A stretch of 6,126 bases of DNA from an uncultured Lachnospiraceae bacterium (GTDB lineage Bacteria > Bacillota > Clostridia > Lachnospirales > Lachnospiraceae), in NCBI GenBank assembly GCA_947178465.1, contig CAMWYL010000208.1:1-6126 (forward strand). Reading direction: 5' to 3'. The notes under the pieces are model-generated. The model did no database searches and was not told where the DNA came from. It saw nothing but the letters and a program-made list of their open reading frames with translations. Positions 6,011 to 6,126 of the stretch are shown one piece after another. Each line of letters opens with the position of its first letter. Within the stretch, counting starts at the first letter, position 1. Made by a program: the position numbers and the translations under genes.

Positions 6011-6126
6011 TCAGCAGTTTCCCACAAACACATATTTTAAGAATTTTCCGGCAATTTCCGCGAGGCTGTATACTTTTTCCACTGCTGTCGCCTCACGGTC
6101 CGTCATATGATACCTTGGAAAAAAAC
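6011..6126 (-). CDS. amrS: C-terminal end of a radical SAM protein, AmmeMemoRadiSam (AmrS) type; partial at the right edge
   Basis: The minus strand is open from the right edge for 37 codons to a TGA at 6011-6013. The fragment contains FFPRYHMTDREATAVE, then VYSLAEIAG, and ends KYVFVGNC. This closely resembles the ending of the AmmeMemoRadiSam-system radical SAM enzyme, where an [FH]-x-PRY-x-MTDR-x-x-T-x-VE block is followed by a helix and a terminal KYVYVGN-like strand. The catalytic CxxxCxxC cluster motif would lie upstream, outside the window, so activity cannot be judged. The other two clinical-name-derived partners of the system, AMMECR1 and Memo, are not in this window. The biochemical role of the system is not settled to my knowledge. 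The identification rests on one short recalled motif. The other two minus-strand frames here close within about ten codons. Confidence 0.72.
   Translation of the reverse strand, partial: FFPRYHMTDREATAVEKVYSLAEIAGKFLKYVFVGNC

Overview
The window looks like chromosomal DNA from a Clostridia-type Firmicute, most likely a Lachnospiraceae relative. The protein wording of the phosphoglucomutase and the glycosyltransferases, the purine-rich GGAGG-type ribosome binding sites and the AT-rich intergenic gaps all fit this. The placement is from recalled family resemblance and was not searched. Every gene I can support is on the minus strand, so transcription runs from high to low coordinates.

Reading in that direction, the right edge (6126-6011) holds the last 37 codons of a gene resembling the radical SAM protein of the AmmeMemoRadiSam set. 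Next come two small flavin-type proteins: a pyridoxamine-5'-phosphate-oxidase-fold protein (5936-5544) and a flavodoxin-like NAD(P)H/FMN reductase with a four-cysteine cluster motif (5508-4891). They are 35 bp apart and probably share a transcript. A 120 bp AT-rich gap follows, with a good sigma-A-type promoter (about 4845-4817) and a strong ribosome binding site for a full-length alpha-phosphoglucomutase (4770-3046). A perfect 14-bp inverted repeat (3026-2997) follows that gene. Then comes a tight three-gene cassette: a GtrA-family four-helix membrane protein (2953-2480), a large GT2 glycosyltransferase (2489-1098) and a rhamnosyltransferase-like GT2 glycosyltransferase (1083-106). The first two overlap by 10 bp and the last two are 14 bp apart. 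The left 105 bp hold no gene I can support, but do hold a possible promoter firing out of the window.

Functionally, phosphoglucomutase interconverts glucose-6-phosphate and glucose-1-phosphate. Glucose-1-phosphate is the precursor of UDP-glucose and dTDP-rhamnose, which feed surface glycans. The downstream cassette (lipid-linked sugar membrane protein plus two cytoplasmic-face glycosyltransferases) looks like the start of a cell-wall or surface polysaccharide locus that continues past the left edge. The redox genes on the right look unrelated to this.

I found no mobile element, CRISPR array, tRNA, rRNA or recognisable riboswitch, and no convincing new system. The most useful points are the unannotated partial gene at the right edge, the hairpin between phosphoglucomutase and the glycan cassette, the absence of a GtrB-type partner beside gtrA, and three gene starts where the longest reading frame is probably wrong.
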